Shown in pieces: positions 63,898 to 64,000 of a stretch of DNA of 64,000 nucleotides. The stretch comes from Muscardinus avellanarius (Eukaryota > Chordata > Mammalia > Rodentia > Gliridae). Each line of letters opens with the position of its first letter. The first letter of the stretch is position 1. The stretch spans positions 139,209,965 to 139,273,964 of the forward strand of contig OY726561.1 in assembly GCA_963383645.1 (NCBI GenBank), in the 5' to 3' direction. The notes beneath the pieces were generated by a model that made no database searches, was not told the origin of the DNA, and was given only the letters and a program-made list of their open reading frames with translations. A program made the position numbers and the translations under genes.

Positions 63898-64000
63898 GAT
63901 TTTGGAAGTTTGTGCCTTCTCTGGGTTCTTCCCTTGTGTCACTACGACTTCACTTAAGGTGCTCTGGATCTCAAGTCTGTGGTATCTCAGTCACCACTAC

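Larger units (their letters stand above)
61676..64000 (-). mobile_element. Half-L1-like element, copy 3, continuing past the window
   Basis: Right to left: 5'UTR end (beyond 63898), ORF1 (63897 to about 62988), inverted ORF2 segment (about 62980-62040, lengthened by a SINE at 62546-62760), L1-type 3'UTR and T-rich tail complement to about 61676. Same order and same junctions as copies 1 and 2. Confidence 0.8.

Noticed and set aside
1..64000. CRISPR arrays, bacterial operons, rRNA genes
   Set aside because: Nothing of the kind; the repeats are eukaryotic SINE, LINE, LTR, DNA-transposon and microsatellite types.

Overview
This is a vertebrate nuclear window that looks like rodent intergenic and relic-gene DNA, most likely from a squirrel-type (sciurid) genome. 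The main evidence is about 45 copies of a composite SINE: a 7SL-derived B1-like left unit joined to a tRNA-Ala/ID-like right unit (B1-dID class). Old MIR, L2, MER5A, Tigger and MLT1 copies give the general placental background. No complete, intact host protein-coding gene is visible; most long open frames are low-complexity tracts, LINE protein remnants or SINE shadows.

Layout. 0-8 kb: a Tigger DNA transposon split by a SINE, an AT-rich patch, a 750-bp GGA/GCA purine minisatellite with an 81-bp higher-order unit, two minus-strand LTRs (3.3-3.8 and 6.0-6.9 kb) and an old L1 end. 8-15.5 kb: dense SINEs, a 24-bp perfect palindrome, an L1 fragment inserted in a SINE, a broken gamma-actin retrocopy with target-site duplications (12.4-13.1 kb), then L1 3' ends. 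15.5-33 kb: two plus-strand copies of an L1-related element that has a 5'UTR and ORF1 but no sense ORF2; between ORF1 and the L1 3' tail lies about 0.7 kb of ORF2 in reverse orientation. Around them are MaLR LTRs, MIR, a minus-strand L1 with an endonuclease fragment, and an L1 with a 5' inversion. 33-41.7 kb: mostly unassigned DNA plus SINEs, MER5A, MLT1 and a small CpG-rich patch with a TATA-like box.

41.9-61.1 kb: scattered minus-strand exons of a type VI collagen chain of the alpha4/5/6 class. In transcription order they are an N-terminal von Willebrand A domain exon, the linker exon before the collagen helix, at least three short Gly-X-Y exons, and the C-terminal von Willebrand A exon. 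Several splice sites are intact, but both domain exons carry stops and frameshifts and a young SINE sits inside one, so this is a decayed genomic (unprocessed) gene. 61.7-64 kb: a third, minus-strand copy of the ORF1-only element, running off the window.

The strongest candidate for something new is the three-copy ORF1-only (half-L1-like) family with a shared inverted ORF2 segment. The collagen VI relic is the main host-gene content. All repeat family names are from recognition by eye, without library searches.
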